Assembly (NCBI RefSeq): GCF_018205345.1 | Contig: NZ_JADRHM010000009.1 | Span: 1 to 47,202 of the forward strand | Origin: Fusobacterium sp. DD2 | GTDB taxonomy: Bacteria; Fusobacteriota; Fusobacteriia; Fusobacteriales; Fusobacteriaceae | Direction: 5' to 3' | Length of the DNA: 47,202 bases | Shown here: positions 38,498-46,962 of the stretch, piece by piece | Position numbering within the stretch: position 1 is the stretch's first letter | How the letters are laid out: every line of letters begins with the position of its first letter | Translations under genes and position numbers: made by a program | Notes under the pieces: generated by a model | Seen by the model: only the letters and a program-made list of their open reading frames with translations | The model's database searches: none | Told to the model about the DNA's origin: nothing

Positions 38498-40366
38498 ATG
38501 CAGAGAGTTTGTTTGTTAGAACCTTATAGAAATTTTATAGACTTTGAACTGTCTGAAAAATTTATAATTAAAAAATATGCAAATTTAAAGGAAAGTTTAA
38601 GAGTAGCTATGGACTTTTACAACAATGGTGGAGAGATTATTATAACTAGAGGTGGAACTGCAAATATAATTAGAGAAAACACACCTCTGACAGTTATAGA
38701 GATTGAAGTATCAAGCTTGGAAATTTTAAAAACTTTAAAAAAAATTGAAAATTGCAACATTCCATTAGGGATAGTTGGGTATAAAAATGCTGTACAGAAA
38801 TGCAGTTATCTTGCAGGAGTTGTTGGATTTGAAGAGAGGTATGAACTCATAGTAGATGAGGATAAAAGTTATGATAACTACATAGCTGAGATAGAAGATA
38901 TGATATATAATAAAAAAATTAAAGTATTTATAGGAGATACGGTACTTTTAAATGTTCTGGAAAAAAGGAAGTACTACATAGATTTTTATCTTATAAAGTC
39001 AGATCCAAGTTCCATATATAAAACTTTTGAAGAGGCAAAAAAACTTTTAAAATTTAAAGATGATGAAAATCTTAAGAATAAGTATTTAACAGCAATGCTT
39101 AATAACACAGATTGTGGAATAGTATATACAGATGAAAATGGAATTGTAAATCATTATAATCTTGTAGCTAATAAGATATTTTGTAATAATATCTCTAAAA
39201 ATAGTAGAATTTATGAAATAATACCTGAATTAGATAGCGATAAGTTGGATAAAATTGATGATGAGAATAAAAATATGCTAGTAACAATAGAAAGAGAACA
39301 GATATCTATGGATATTACCCCTATCTATCAAGACGATATTATTAATAGTTTTCTCTTTACTTTAAGAAAATTAAAAAATATTGAGGAGTCTGCCAATAGA
39401 TTAAGAAAATCTCTTCGTAAAGATGATTATACAGCTAAATATAGCTGGGGAAACCTTATTACCAAAAATAAAGATTTTGAACAGATAAAGAAAATTGCTA
39501 AAGTGTATGCTAAGACAGACAATACCATACTTATAACAGGAGAAAGTGGAACTGGAAAAGAACTTATTGCCCAGAGCATACACAATAGCAGTATGAGAAA
39601 AAAGGAACCTTTTATAGCTTTTAACTGTGCAAATATTTCAGAAAATTTAATAGAAAGTGAGCTGTTTGGATATGAAGAGGGAGCTTTTACAGGAGCAAAG
39701 AAGAACGGAAAGAAAGGATTATTTGAACTGGCTGATAATGGGACAATATTTTTAGATGAAATTTCTGAGATTCCATATCATTTACAAAATAAATTTTTAA
39801 GGGTTCTACAGGAAAAAAGCTTTAGAAGAGTAGGTGGAGAAGAGACTATATATGTGGATATAAGAGTTATTGCAGCTACTAATAAAAATTTAAAAGAGCT
39901 GTGTGAACTTGGCAAATTTAGAAGAGATTTATTTTATAGATTAAATGTCCTGGAGTTAGGAACTATTCCTCTAAGAGAAAGACCAGAGGATATAGTAGTA
40001 ATTGGTGAACATTTTCTGGAAAAAGAGATGTTAAGTTACAACCTTTTTAATAAAAAAGATTTTTCAGAAATACTTTTAAAGCTTAAAGATTATACTTTCC
40101 CTGGAAATGTAAGAGAACTTGAAAATTTTATAAAGAGAATAGTAGTTTTAAAATCTAAATTGGGATTGTCAGATAGAGAGATACTTAATCTGCTTCCGTT
40201 AAACGAAGAAGATAAAAAAATAAAATCTTATGATAATTTAACATTGAGAGAGATTGAACAGCAGATTGTTGAGGAGATACTTCGTGAAGAGGGAAATAAT
40301 AAAACCAGGGCAGCTGTAAGACTTGGAATTGATAGAGGTACTTTAGGAAGAATACTAAGTAGATAA
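38498..40366 (+). CDS. Sigma-54-dependent activator with PrpR_N, PAS, AAA+ and Fis-type HTH
   Basis: An enhancer-binding protein of 622 residues that activates sigma-54 RNA polymerase. The domains are a PrpR_N sensor (about 1-185), a PAS-like domain (about 195-290), and the AAA+ core with Walker A GESGTGKE (348-355), the sigma-54 contact loop GAFTGA (395-400) and a FLDEISE Walker B. A Fis-like helix-turn-helix (NKTRAAVRLGIDRGTLGRIL) forms the C-terminus. PrpR_N domains sense small organic acids. The divergent SAF-UxaA-KdgT unit has a matching -24/-12 promoter, so it is the probable target. A likely own -10 box TATAAT lies at 38432-38437. The ATG follows TTGGAGG. Confidence 0.93.
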   Translation: MQRVCLLEPYRNFIDFELSEKFIIKKYANLKESLRVAMDFYNNGGEIIITRGGTANIIRENTPLTVIEIEVSSLEILKTLKKIENCNIPLGIVGYKNAVQKCSYLAGVVGFEERYELIVDEDKSYDNYIAEIEDMIYNKKIKVFIGDTVLLNVLEKRKYYIDFYLIKSDPSSIYKTFEEAKKLLKFKDDENLKNKYLTAMLNNTDCGIVYTDENGIVNHYNLVANKIFCNNISKNSRIYEIIPELDSDKLDKIDDENKNMLVTIEREQISMDITPIYQDDIINSFLFTLRKLKNIEESANRLRKSLRKDDYTAKYSWGNLITKNKDFEQIKKIAKVYAKTDNTILITGESGTGKELIAQSIHNSSMRKKEPFIAFNCANISENLIESELFGYEEGAFTGAKKNGKKGLFELADNGTIFLDEISEIPYHLQNKFLRVLQEKSFRRVGGEETIYVDIRVIAATNKNLKELCELGKFRRDLFYRLNVLELGTIPLRERPEDIVVIGEHFLEKEMLSYNLFNKKDFSEILLKLKDYTFPGNVRELENFIKRIVVLKSKLGLSDREILNLLPLNEEDKKIKSYDNLTLREIEQQIVEEILREEGNNKTRAAVRLGIDRGTLGRILSR

Positions 40367-40374
40367 ACAAAGAG

Positions 40375-40574
40375 AGAGGCTGTTGATTCTTATAACTTAA
40401 AAAATAAAATTCTCGGCATTAGAAATTGTTTCTTAATTTATGCAGCGAAACAGAATACTGAAAATTCGACTGTTTGAACGAAGTGAGTTTAGAATCTTCT
40501 TTCTGTAAGCAAAATAAATAGAAAGAATTGATAGCTAAGAGAATTATATTTTTAAAGAATTTGCAACAGCCTCT
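40375..40574. repeat. Palindromic repeat element, long copy (200 bp)
   Basis: The element is bounded by AGAGGCTGTTG (40375-40385) and its inverse CAACAGCCTCT (40564-40574). Its outer arms match the 102-bp copy at 46857-46958; the right 50 bases differ at two positions. The centre carries about 99 extra bases (40426-40524) bounded by a direct TAGAAA repeat. Both copies have the same orientation. It is probably a small dispersed non-coding element or a hairpin-terminator derivative. It lies after the activator gene. Confidence 0.75.
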
Positions 40575-40582
40575 AAATGAAG

Positions 40583-40618
40583 AAAGAGTTGGTAGAGATA
40601 TCTCTATCAACTCTTTTT
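40583..40618. terminator. Bidirectional terminator between the activator gene and the ArnT-like operon
   Basis: An almost perfect 34-base inverted repeat (40583-40616) has TAGAGATATCTCTA at its centre and AAAGAGTTG/CAACTCTTT arms, with one G-T wobble. TTTTT follows on the plus strand. Confidence 0.85.
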
Positions 40619-40621
40619 ATT

Positions 40622-42085
40622 TTATCTTTCATATATTCCATAAACTTTGTTTTTAAAAGAGACCTTATAACCTAACTCTTTAAGGTCAGCTCCATATTTT
40701 ACCTTTGTCATAAGATAGTTTGGCAGTGTCTCTTTTAATTCCTGAATATCCTCATAGTTTTTTATAGGATATGTTGTATAGTACACAAGATTTAATCCAT
40801 CTTCAAAATTATATGCTGAAATCTTATGAGCTCTTACAAGCTTTACAAAAGGTTTAGCAGTATAGTTGTCGTTGTAGTAATTAAGTCCACCAATAGTACA
40901 GAACATAAGTATAATCAAAGAGTAATTGATTCTATTTATACGTGATAAAACATCTCTTTTTTTTCTGTCTATAAGGGATATTACAAATGGAAGTACAGAT
41001 AGTATCTCACATGATTTTAAAATAATATTTTTTATCTTTGAATCCTCTTTTAAAAGGAGTGAATGAATAAAAATAATTGCTCCAGGGAAAATAGGCAACA
41101 GATACACAGCCAGTTTTCCACTTGCAAGAGAAAACATAACAAGAGGAACTATCATCCATATAAATCCTATCTTTTCTCCAATTTCCCACTCTCTCCATCT
41201 CTTTATATTTTTAAATCCCAGAATAATTCCCCATACTATTGCAATAGTATATGGAAACATCAAAGGTGGCAGGATTTTTAAATAGTAATAGAATGGCTTT
41301 ACATGTGCTTTTGAATTTACTATTCTTCCTACTGTTTCACGTCCAAGCATAAGTGAAATGTAGTCAACACCACGTGGAGAAAAATATATCAGTGCAAACC
41401 ATAACAATGTAAGGGCAAGGACAAATAAAAATCCCAATGGAAATTTAATCTTTTTTAAGAATTTTACATCTCTTTCAAGAGTTAGAAATACCAAAGGTAT
41501 AAGTATTGGAATAGCTATTCCTGCTACACCCTTTGTAAAGAGTCCTAAAAAAATAGCAAGATAAAAAAGTGTAAGTTTTCCTCCACTAATATTAAACCAT
41601 TTATAGTAAAATCCAAAGAATAGATATAGAGCTATAAATATAAACATAGTCATCAGCATATCCATTCTAAGAAACATAGTAAGTCCAGCAAATAAAGGGA
41701 GCATTGCAAGTGCTATTGCAGATGAAAATGCCATATTTTCATCTTTTATTTTTATTACCATCTTATAAAATAGAATAACAATTACAATAGATGGAATAAG
41801 AGACCCTAAAATTATCCCTACTATAGGGAAGTACTGTCCAGAGATATATTTAGAAATCCCCAATATCCAGAAATATAGAGGTGGCTTATCTGGGTACAGG
41901 GAGTTGAAATAACTGAGTACAAATAGATTTTTCTCAGTTAAAAACTGCTCAGTAACTATAAAGTATTTAATCTCATTTCTTAAATCCTGAAATCTCAAAA
42001 AGATTATAGGGATAAAAATGAAAAAATAAAGAAGAACTATAGATAGATAGCTATGTCTTTTGAAAAAATTATAATTTTTGTTCAT
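40622..42085 (-). CDS. ArnT-like membrane glycosyltransferase 1 (GT39/GT83 type)
   Basis: An inner-membrane enzyme that transfers a sugar from a polyprenyl phosphate to lipid A, LPS or another outside acceptor. The 487-residue product has about 10-12 membrane helices. The first periplasmic loop carries the acidic residues of RNEIKYF and a DKPPLYFW motif, the counterpart of the EKPPL signature of ArnT. A soluble C-terminal part (about 400-487) follows the membrane part. It is the last gene of a four-gene unit and starts four bases after the next ArnT-like gene. The transferred sugar and acceptor are not known. Confidence 0.83.
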   Translation of the reverse strand: MNKNYNFFKRHSYLSIVLLYFFIFIPIIFLRFQDLRNEIKYFIVTEQFLTEKNLFVLSYFNSLYPDKPPLYFWILGISKYISGQYFPIVGIILGSLIPSIVIVILFYKMVIKIKDENMAFSSAIALAMLPLFAGLTMFLRMDMLMTMFIFIALYLFFGFYYKWFNISGGKLTLFYLAIFLGLFTKGVAGIAIPILIPLVFLTLERDVKFLKKIKFPLGFLFVLALTLLWFALIYFSPRGVDYISLMLGRETVGRIVNSKAHVKPFYYYLKILPPLMFPYTIAIVWGIILGFKNIKRWREWEIGEKIGFIWMIVPLVMFSLASGKLAVYLLPIFPGAIIFIHSLLLKEDSKIKNIILKSCEILSVLPFVISLIDRKKRDVLSRINRINYSLIILMFCTIGGLNYYNDNYTAKPFVKLVRAHKISAYNFEDGLNLVYYTTYPIKNYEDIQELKETLPNYLMTKVKYGADLKELGYKVSFKNKVYGIYER

Positions 42086-42089
42086 ATCA

Positions 42090-43670
42090 CTACTCCTTCC
42101 TGTTTAAGTAATAAAGCTTTAATGTATCTCCATCATTTTCAGAGTAAATCTCATTTTTATTGATACGGTATCTGTTTTTAAGTCCTTCAGGAACATCACC
42201 TAAAAGGATAAAACTATCTGGAAGATGAGTTGTATCACTAAGAGGTTTTATCTCTTTTCCAACATCCCAGACTTCATCAACATCAAAATTATTTGAATAA
42301 ATATCCAGAATCGGTGGATTTTTCTGAAGAAGTTTAGAATTCAGATATTTTCCACTATATTGCTTTCTCACATAGTTTCTATCTATAAACCAGTTGGCAT
42401 TAAGATTGACAATGAGCATAAATGCCCCACTTGCAATTGTGATATACCTTCCTACACCCTCTTTATTCTTCTTAAATGTAAAGATAGTGAGATAGATAAG
42501 TGCAGAGTAAGTAGCCAGTGTTAAAAGCAGATATTCCATAGGAATTTTTTTCTTAAATATAGCTTCATAGATAAATAGAAGTAAAAGCAGTGCTGACACA
42601 ACAGTTATAAATCCTCCCTGAATATATAGAAGGATTTTTTCATATTTTTTAAGCTGTTCCCACATTGTATTCCAGTAGTAATTGCAAAGAACTCCTATAT
42701 TTAGAGCTGAAACCATGTATATTGGTATACCATATCTTTTCTTTTTCATACTTATTATTGAAAGCAGAAGTAACACAGCAATATTCCATATTAAAAGGAA
42801 TTTTGAATATTTTTTTATTTTAAACTCTTTTCCTCTTTCCAAAAGAGCTATGAGAGTAAAGAATATCCATATTCCTGTATAGATAAAGTAATCAAAATAA
42901 AAAATGAAACTTTGAGTATGCTTACTTGACCATGTGGCTTCCTCTTTATCCATAACACTTAAAAAGTAATCAGGATATTTAAGATACATCATAAGAGGCC
43001 AAATAGCTGAAAGTATTCCTGTCACTCCAATCAGAATAAGAATATTTTTCCAGTTTTTTTTGAATTCATCCCTTCCATAAGTAGCTATATAAGCTATGAG
43101 AAATGGAAGTACAAGTCCATAGAGTCCAACTGGACCTTTGCTCATAATTGAGATGGCAAAAAATATCCCACTTTCAATAAAATATTTTAATCTATTTTGT
43201 TTAAGGCCATACACCAATAAGAGTATACCACCAAAAGCAAAAACATATGTATATATATCCCAGTTATTTTCATTTGCTGTTTTAATAATCATAAACATAG
43301 TTACAGCAGAAAATGAACTGAAAAAAGCTTTGTTGCAATCTTTTGTAAGAACTTTAACAAGAAAATATATCAAAAATATTAAAAGAACTCCTGTTAAAGC
43401 TGCAGGGATACGCAGTATCCATTCATCACTAAAATTGTTAGTCAGTTTCATAATGACCCCAGTGAGCCAGGTTGGAAATGGCGGTTTTTCAAATCTCAGA
43501 TTTCCGTTTAAGGTAGTCACAAGATAATTTCCATGTTTAACCATTTCTCTTGCAGTTATAAAGTTTCTCTGCTCCATGAGGTCTGCTTCTCTCACCCAAA
43601 TGTTAGAAAAAAATGAAATTACAGATATTATAAAAAGTGTAATCAGGTATTTTTTATCTTTAACATTCAT
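42090..43670 (-). CDS. ArnT-like membrane glycosyltransferase 2 (GT39/GT83 type)
   Basis: A second, divergent member of the same family, 526 residues. The N-terminal loop has READLMEQRNF (with the conserved acidic residue) and NLRFEKPPFPTWL, very like the ArnT signature GLPYFEKPPL. About 11 membrane helices and a soluble C-terminal domain are predicted. Two ArnT-like enzymes in one operon suggest two transferred sugars or two acceptor sites. They are directly preceded by LAB_N and GT2 genes that could provide the lipid-linked sugar. Confidence 0.84.
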   Translation of the reverse strand: MNVKDKKYLITLFIISVISFFSNIWVREADLMEQRNFITAREMVKHGNYLVTTLNGNLRFEKPPFPTWLTGVIMKLTNNFSDEWILRIPAALTGVLLIFLIYFLVKVLTKDCNKAFFSSFSAVTMFMIIKTANENNWDIYTYVFAFGGILLLVYGLKQNRLKYFIESGIFFAISIMSKGPVGLYGLVLPFLIAYIATYGRDEFKKNWKNILILIGVTGILSAIWPLMMYLKYPDYFLSVMDKEEATWSSKHTQSFIFYFDYFIYTGIWIFFTLIALLERGKEFKIKKYSKFLLIWNIAVLLLLSIISMKKKRYGIPIYMVSALNIGVLCNYYWNTMWEQLKKYEKILLYIQGGFITVVSALLLLLFIYEAIFKKKIPMEYLLLTLATYSALIYLTIFTFKKNKEGVGRYITIASGAFMLIVNLNANWFIDRNYVRKQYSGKYLNSKLLQKNPPILDIYSNNFDVDEVWDVGKEIKPLSDTTHLPDSFILLGDVPEGLKNRYRINKNEIYSENDGDTLKLYYLNRKE

Positions 43671-43681
43671 AGCGTCCCCTT

Positions 43682-43948
43682 TTATTTTTTTGCTCCTTTT
43701 TTAATAAGCCAGATATTTCTTGAGTATATAAATAATCCAGGTAACTGTCCCAATGTAAATACAACATCTTTACGGAATATTGCATATGTAAGAAGTACTA
43801 TACTCCCAGCAAGGCTGAATATCCAGAATGAAAATGGTATTACGCTTTTTTTAGCTCTTTCACTGGCAAGCCATTGAACGATAAATCTCATTGAAAACAT
43901 TCCCTGTCCAATAAGCCCAAGTATCATAAGTGTTTTTGGATTAATCAT
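43682..43948 (-). CDS. Free-standing LAB_N (lipid A biosynthesis N-terminal) membrane protein
   Basis: A small 88-residue protein with three predicted helices, matching the domain found at the N-terminus of some lipid A disaccharide synthases; GQGMFSMRFIVQWLASE is its recognisable core. The start chosen at 43948 gives good spacing from GAGGAG and overlaps the GT2 gene by eight bases. Alone it cannot have LpxB activity. Next to a polyprenyl-phosphate GT2 and ArnT-like enzymes, a role in handling or flipping the lipid-linked sugar is plausible; this is inference. Confidence 0.78.
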   Translation of the reverse strand: MINPKTLMILGLIGQGMFSMRFIVQWLASERAKKSVIPFSFWIFSLAGSIVLLTYAIFRKDVVFTLGQLPGLFIYSRNIWLIKKGAKK

Positions 43949-44660
43949 TCTTATCATTCTCCTCAATAACATATCTCAATTTTCTTTTTTTCATCCAACG
44001 AACAGCAAAGGCATCTTTAAGACCTTTAAAAAGTCTGTTCCATACACCATATTTTGAAGTTCCAAACTCTCTGTCATAGTGTCTTACTGGGACTTCAATA
44101 ACTTTGAATCCATTTATTTTAGCAAGTGTTGGAAGAAATCTGTGCATTCCTTCATATAGATAGTAGCTGTCTACTACCTCTTTTTTAAAGAGTTTTAAAG
44201 GACAACCTGTATCCTGGATATTGTCACCAGTTACAAGGTTTCTTACTGTATTTCCAACCCATGATGAAAATTTTCTCTTTAATCCATCCTCTCTAGTTTC
44301 TCTTTTTCCATTTACCATATCATATTTTTCAATATATGGCAGAAGAGTATAGATATCCTCTGGTGTAGTCTGCAAATCTGAGTCCATAGTTACTACAAGG
44401 TTACCAGTAGCAGCTTTAAATCCTGCAGCAAGAGCAGCTGTCTGTCCATTATTTTTTGTAAAATGATATACTTTTACATGGCCATTTTTACATGCCTCTC
44501 TATCTAAGATTTCACGGCTACCATCAGTACTACCATCATCAACAAGGATAATCTCATAAGAGGTAAATTCCTTTTTAAGACTTTCCTCAACTCTTTCTAT
44601 AAAATTTACAATATTTTCTTTTTCATTATAAACAGGTGCAATAACTGAAATTCTGTCCAT
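43941..44660 (-). CDS. GT2 family polyprenyl-phosphate glycosyltransferase (DPM1/ArnC-like)
   Basis: It transfers a sugar from a nucleotide sugar to undecaprenyl phosphate on the inner leaflet. The 239-residue product has the GT-A fold motifs: SVIAPVYNEKENI at the start, LVDDGSTDGS (about 41-50), and the metal-binding VTMDSDLQ. The GTSKYGVWNRLFKGLKDAF segment is typical of this family. It lacks the two C-terminal helices of ArnC/GtrB and is closer to DPM1. The start at 44660 has AAGGAGG at seven bases. It is the first gene of the unit that ends with the two ArnT-like enzymes. Confidence 0.87.
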   Translation of the reverse strand: MDRISVIAPVYNEKENIVNFIERVEESLKKEFTSYEIILVDDGSTDGSREILDREACKNGHVKVYHFTKNNGQTAALAAGFKAATGNLVVTMDSDLQTTPEDIYTLLPYIEKYDMVNGKRETREDGLKRKFSSWVGNTVRNLVTGDNIQDTGCPLKLFKKEVVDSYYLYEGMHRFLPTLAKINGFKVIEVPVRHYDREFGTSKYGVWNRLFKGLKDAFAVRWMKKRKLRYVIEENDKND

Positions 44661-44712
44661 AATCATCCTCCTTAAATCATTTCCCAACTTAATATCATCA
44701 TAACAGTGAAAA

Positions 44713-44768
44713 GTTAAGAATTGGTTAAGAAATAAATTTTTTCAAATAAATATAATTTAGGGTATAAT
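44713..44768. promoter_or_regulatory. Divergent control region with response-regulator-like direct repeats
   Basis: GTTAAGAA occurs at 44713-44720 and again at 44724-44731, an 11-base period typical of OmpR/PhoB-family boxes. A likely -10 box TATAAT (44763-44768) with a weak TTTCAA -35 (44740-44745) faces the response regulator gene. The repeats also lie where the -35 of the divergent GT2 operon would be expected. Confidence 0.55.
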
Positions 44769-44814
44769 TTAAGCAAGGAAAATGTTTGTTAAATAATATA
44801 TTTTGGAGAGTGCT

Positions 44815-45492
44815 ATGAAAAAGATACTGATAATGGAAGATGATATTAAGATTAGAAGAATTCTTGAACTGGAACTTGAACATGAGGGATATAAGGTCTG
44901 TGAAGCTAAAGATGGAGCTGAAGGATTGGAACTTTTTAAAAAAGAGTATTTTGATTTGATACTCTTAGACCTTATGATGCCAAGAATGTCAGGAGAAGAG
45001 GTGTGTAAAAAAATACGTGAGACATCTCAGATTCCAATAATAGTCCTGACAGCAAAAGAGCAGTTATTAAGTAAGGTAAATCTTTTAGATATGGGAGCTG
45101 ATGATTATATCACCAAACCTTTTGAGATAGAGGAGCTTTTTGCAAGGATGCGTGTGGCTCTTAGAAATAAGAAAGCATATAGTACTGAGGATATAATCTC
45201 TTATGAAAATCTTAAGATAAACAGAGACTTAAAAAAATTCTATAAAAATGATGTAGAGATACCACTTACTAAAAAAGAGTATGCTCTGGTGGCTTTTTTT
45301 ATGCTAAATAAAGAGATTGTAGTATCAAGAGAGCATATAATAGAGGATATATGGGGATTTGATTTTGAAGGGGATACGAAGATAATAGATGTATATGTCA
45401 ATTCCTTGAGAAAAAAGATAGAGAGTGATGGGGAGAAATATATTCACAGTGTAAGAGGTTTTGGTTATATATTTAAGAAAAAAGGAGAATAA
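44815..45492 (+). CDS. OmpR-family response regulator
   Basis: A DNA-binding two-component regulator of 225 residues. The receiver domain has the acidic pocket MEDD (7-10), the phosphoacceptor Asp52 (LILLDLMMP) and the VLTAK lysine. A winged-helix OmpR/PhoB domain (about 125-225, with VNSLRKKIE and the final VRGFGYIFK) follows. The start at 44815 is placed after TTTGGAGAG; a TTG four codons upstream has no ribosome binding site. It is two bases upstream of its sensor kinase gene and divergent from the glycosyltransferase operon, which is its likely target. Confidence 0.93.
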   Translation: MKKILIMEDDIKIRRILELELEHEGYKVCEAKDGAEGLELFKKEYFDLILLDLMMPRMSGEEVCKKIRETSQIPIIVLTAKEQLLSKVNLLDMGADDYITKPFEIEELFARMRVALRNKKAYSTEDIISYENLKINRDLKKFYKNDVEIPLTKKEYALVAFFMLNKEIVVSREHIIEDIWGFDFEGDTKIIDVYVNSLRKKIESDGEKYIHSVRGFGYIFKKKGE

Positions 45493-45494
45493 TT

Positions 45495-46850
45495 ATGAAG
45501 AAAATCTCAAAGGAACTTTATAAGAGCTATTTTTATATAATATTTCTATTTGTAGTTTCATTTACTGGGATACTTCTTTTCTTTATTTCATATATAAATA
45601 GGAATGCTGGAAGTGATGTAAAAACTTTAGATAGCTTTTTAACTTATGAAACAAGTGAATATGATAAAAAACTGGCTAAGGGGAAAAGTCTGGAAGAACT
45701 CTTTCATGATGCTTTAGAAGAGTGTCCTGAGGTATTGGGAACAAATGTTTATTTTATACATGACGGGAAAAAATACTCGAAAAAAGAGGATAATGGAGTT
45801 TTAAAGAGCCTTGATTTAGATGTCTTATATGACAGAATAAAAACAGAAGGATATTTTAAATATAAATATATGGTAAAAGATGTCAAGGTAAATGACCAGT
45901 CACCTATAAAACTTGTCATTGTAAAAGATATGAAACATGAGAGAAAGATGATTATAAATGTATTAATAATCTCTTTTGGAATAGGAATGCTTGCTCTGTA
46001 TGGAAGTATCAGAATATCTCGTGGATTTTATGAGGAGTTTGCCAATTCTTTAAAGAAACTCCAGCATATTACTAATAATATAAACCTTGATACAGTTGGG
46101 GATAAGATAGATTCAGAGAACACTTTTATAGAGTTTGATATGATAATGAATTCATATAGAAAGATGTTAACAAGGCTTAAGGAGCAGACAGATGTTCAGA
46201 TAGATTTTGTAAATAATGCATCTCATGAGTTGAAAACACCTATTTTTGTTATAGGTGGCTATATAAATATGGTAAAAAGATGGGGTATAGAGAATAGAGA
46301 TATTACTAATGAAGCTATTGAGGCAATTGGAGATGAGGTAAAGACCATGTCCAATCTTGTTAATAAACTTTTATTTTTGGCAAAAGGTGAGGTTAAAGAG
46401 ATAGACAATGGTGATGTGGATATTCAAAAGCTTTTAGATGAGATAAAAGGAGAGCTTCACCATCTTTATCCAGCTCAAAAAATAGAGATAAAAGAGGCGA
46501 ATTTTCACATTGTTTCAGACCAGTTTCTTTTAAGGCAGCTTCTTATAAATCTTCTTGAGAATGCTGTTAAATATGGTAAGGGCAATGAGATAACTGTAGC
46601 ATCAAGACTTGAAAAAAATCTTATTATAGAGATAGAAGATAGGGGAGAGGGAATAAGCGAGGAGAATCTAAAACATATTTATGATAAGTTTTTCAGAGTG
46701 GATAAAGGGAGAAGTAGAGAGATGGGAAGTCATGGACTTGGTCTTTCTATAGTTAAGAAAATATCAGAGGTTTTAAATATTGATATAAATATATTGAGCA
46801 CTTTAGGTAAGGGAACAAAGGTGATTTTAACTATTCCCATTGAAAAATAG
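45495..46850 (+). CDS. Sensor histidine kinase
   Basis: The membrane sensor partner of the preceding regulator, 451 residues. Two membrane helices (about 13-33 and 152-171) enclose an extracytoplasmic sensor of about 118 residues, with no obvious metal-binding cluster. The dimerisation domain carries the phosphoaccepting His244 in NNASHELKTP. The ATPase domain shows the N box (INLLENAVKYG), G1 (DRGEGI) and G2 (GSHGLGLSIVKK). A PmrB-like role in regulating the nearby lipid modification genes is suggested only by position. Confidence 0.93.
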   Translation: MKKISKELYKSYFYIIFLFVVSFTGILLFFISYINRNAGSDVKTLDSFLTYETSEYDKKLAKGKSLEELFHDALEECPEVLGTNVYFIHDGKKYSKKEDNGVLKSLDLDVLYDRIKTEGYFKYKYMVKDVKVNDQSPIKLVIVKDMKHERKMIINVLIISFGIGMLALYGSIRISRGFYEEFANSLKKLQHITNNINLDTVGDKIDSENTFIEFDMIMNSYRKMLTRLKEQTDVQIDFVNNASHELKTPIFVIGGYINMVKRWGIENRDITNEAIEAIGDEVKTMSNLVNKLLFLAKGEVKEIDNGDVDIQKLLDEIKGELHHLYPAQKIEIKEANFHIVSDQFLLRQLLINLLENAVKYGKGNEITVASRLEKNLIIEIEDRGEGISEENLKHIYDKFFRVDKGRSREMGSHGLGLSIVKKISEVLNIDINILSTLGKGTKVILTIPIEK

Positions 46851-46856
46851 TTAAGA

Positions 46857-46958
46857 AGAGGCTGTTGCATTTCTAAAATTATAAAAATAAAATTCTCGGC
46901 ATTAGAAAGAATTGATAGCTAAGAGAATTATATTTTTAGAGTATTTGCAACAGCCTCT
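46857..46958. repeat. Palindromic repeat element, short copy (102 bp)
   Basis: The element is bounded by AGAGGCTGTTGCA (46857-46869) and its inverse TGCAACAGCCTCT (46946-46958). One further pairing base lies at each side. The interior also pairs (AAATTCTC with GAGAATT), so the whole element can fold as one long hairpin. It lies between the convergent kinase gene and the permease gene and may terminate both. It matches the arms of the 200-bp copy at 40375-40574. Confidence 0.75.
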
Positions 46959-46962
46959 TGTT

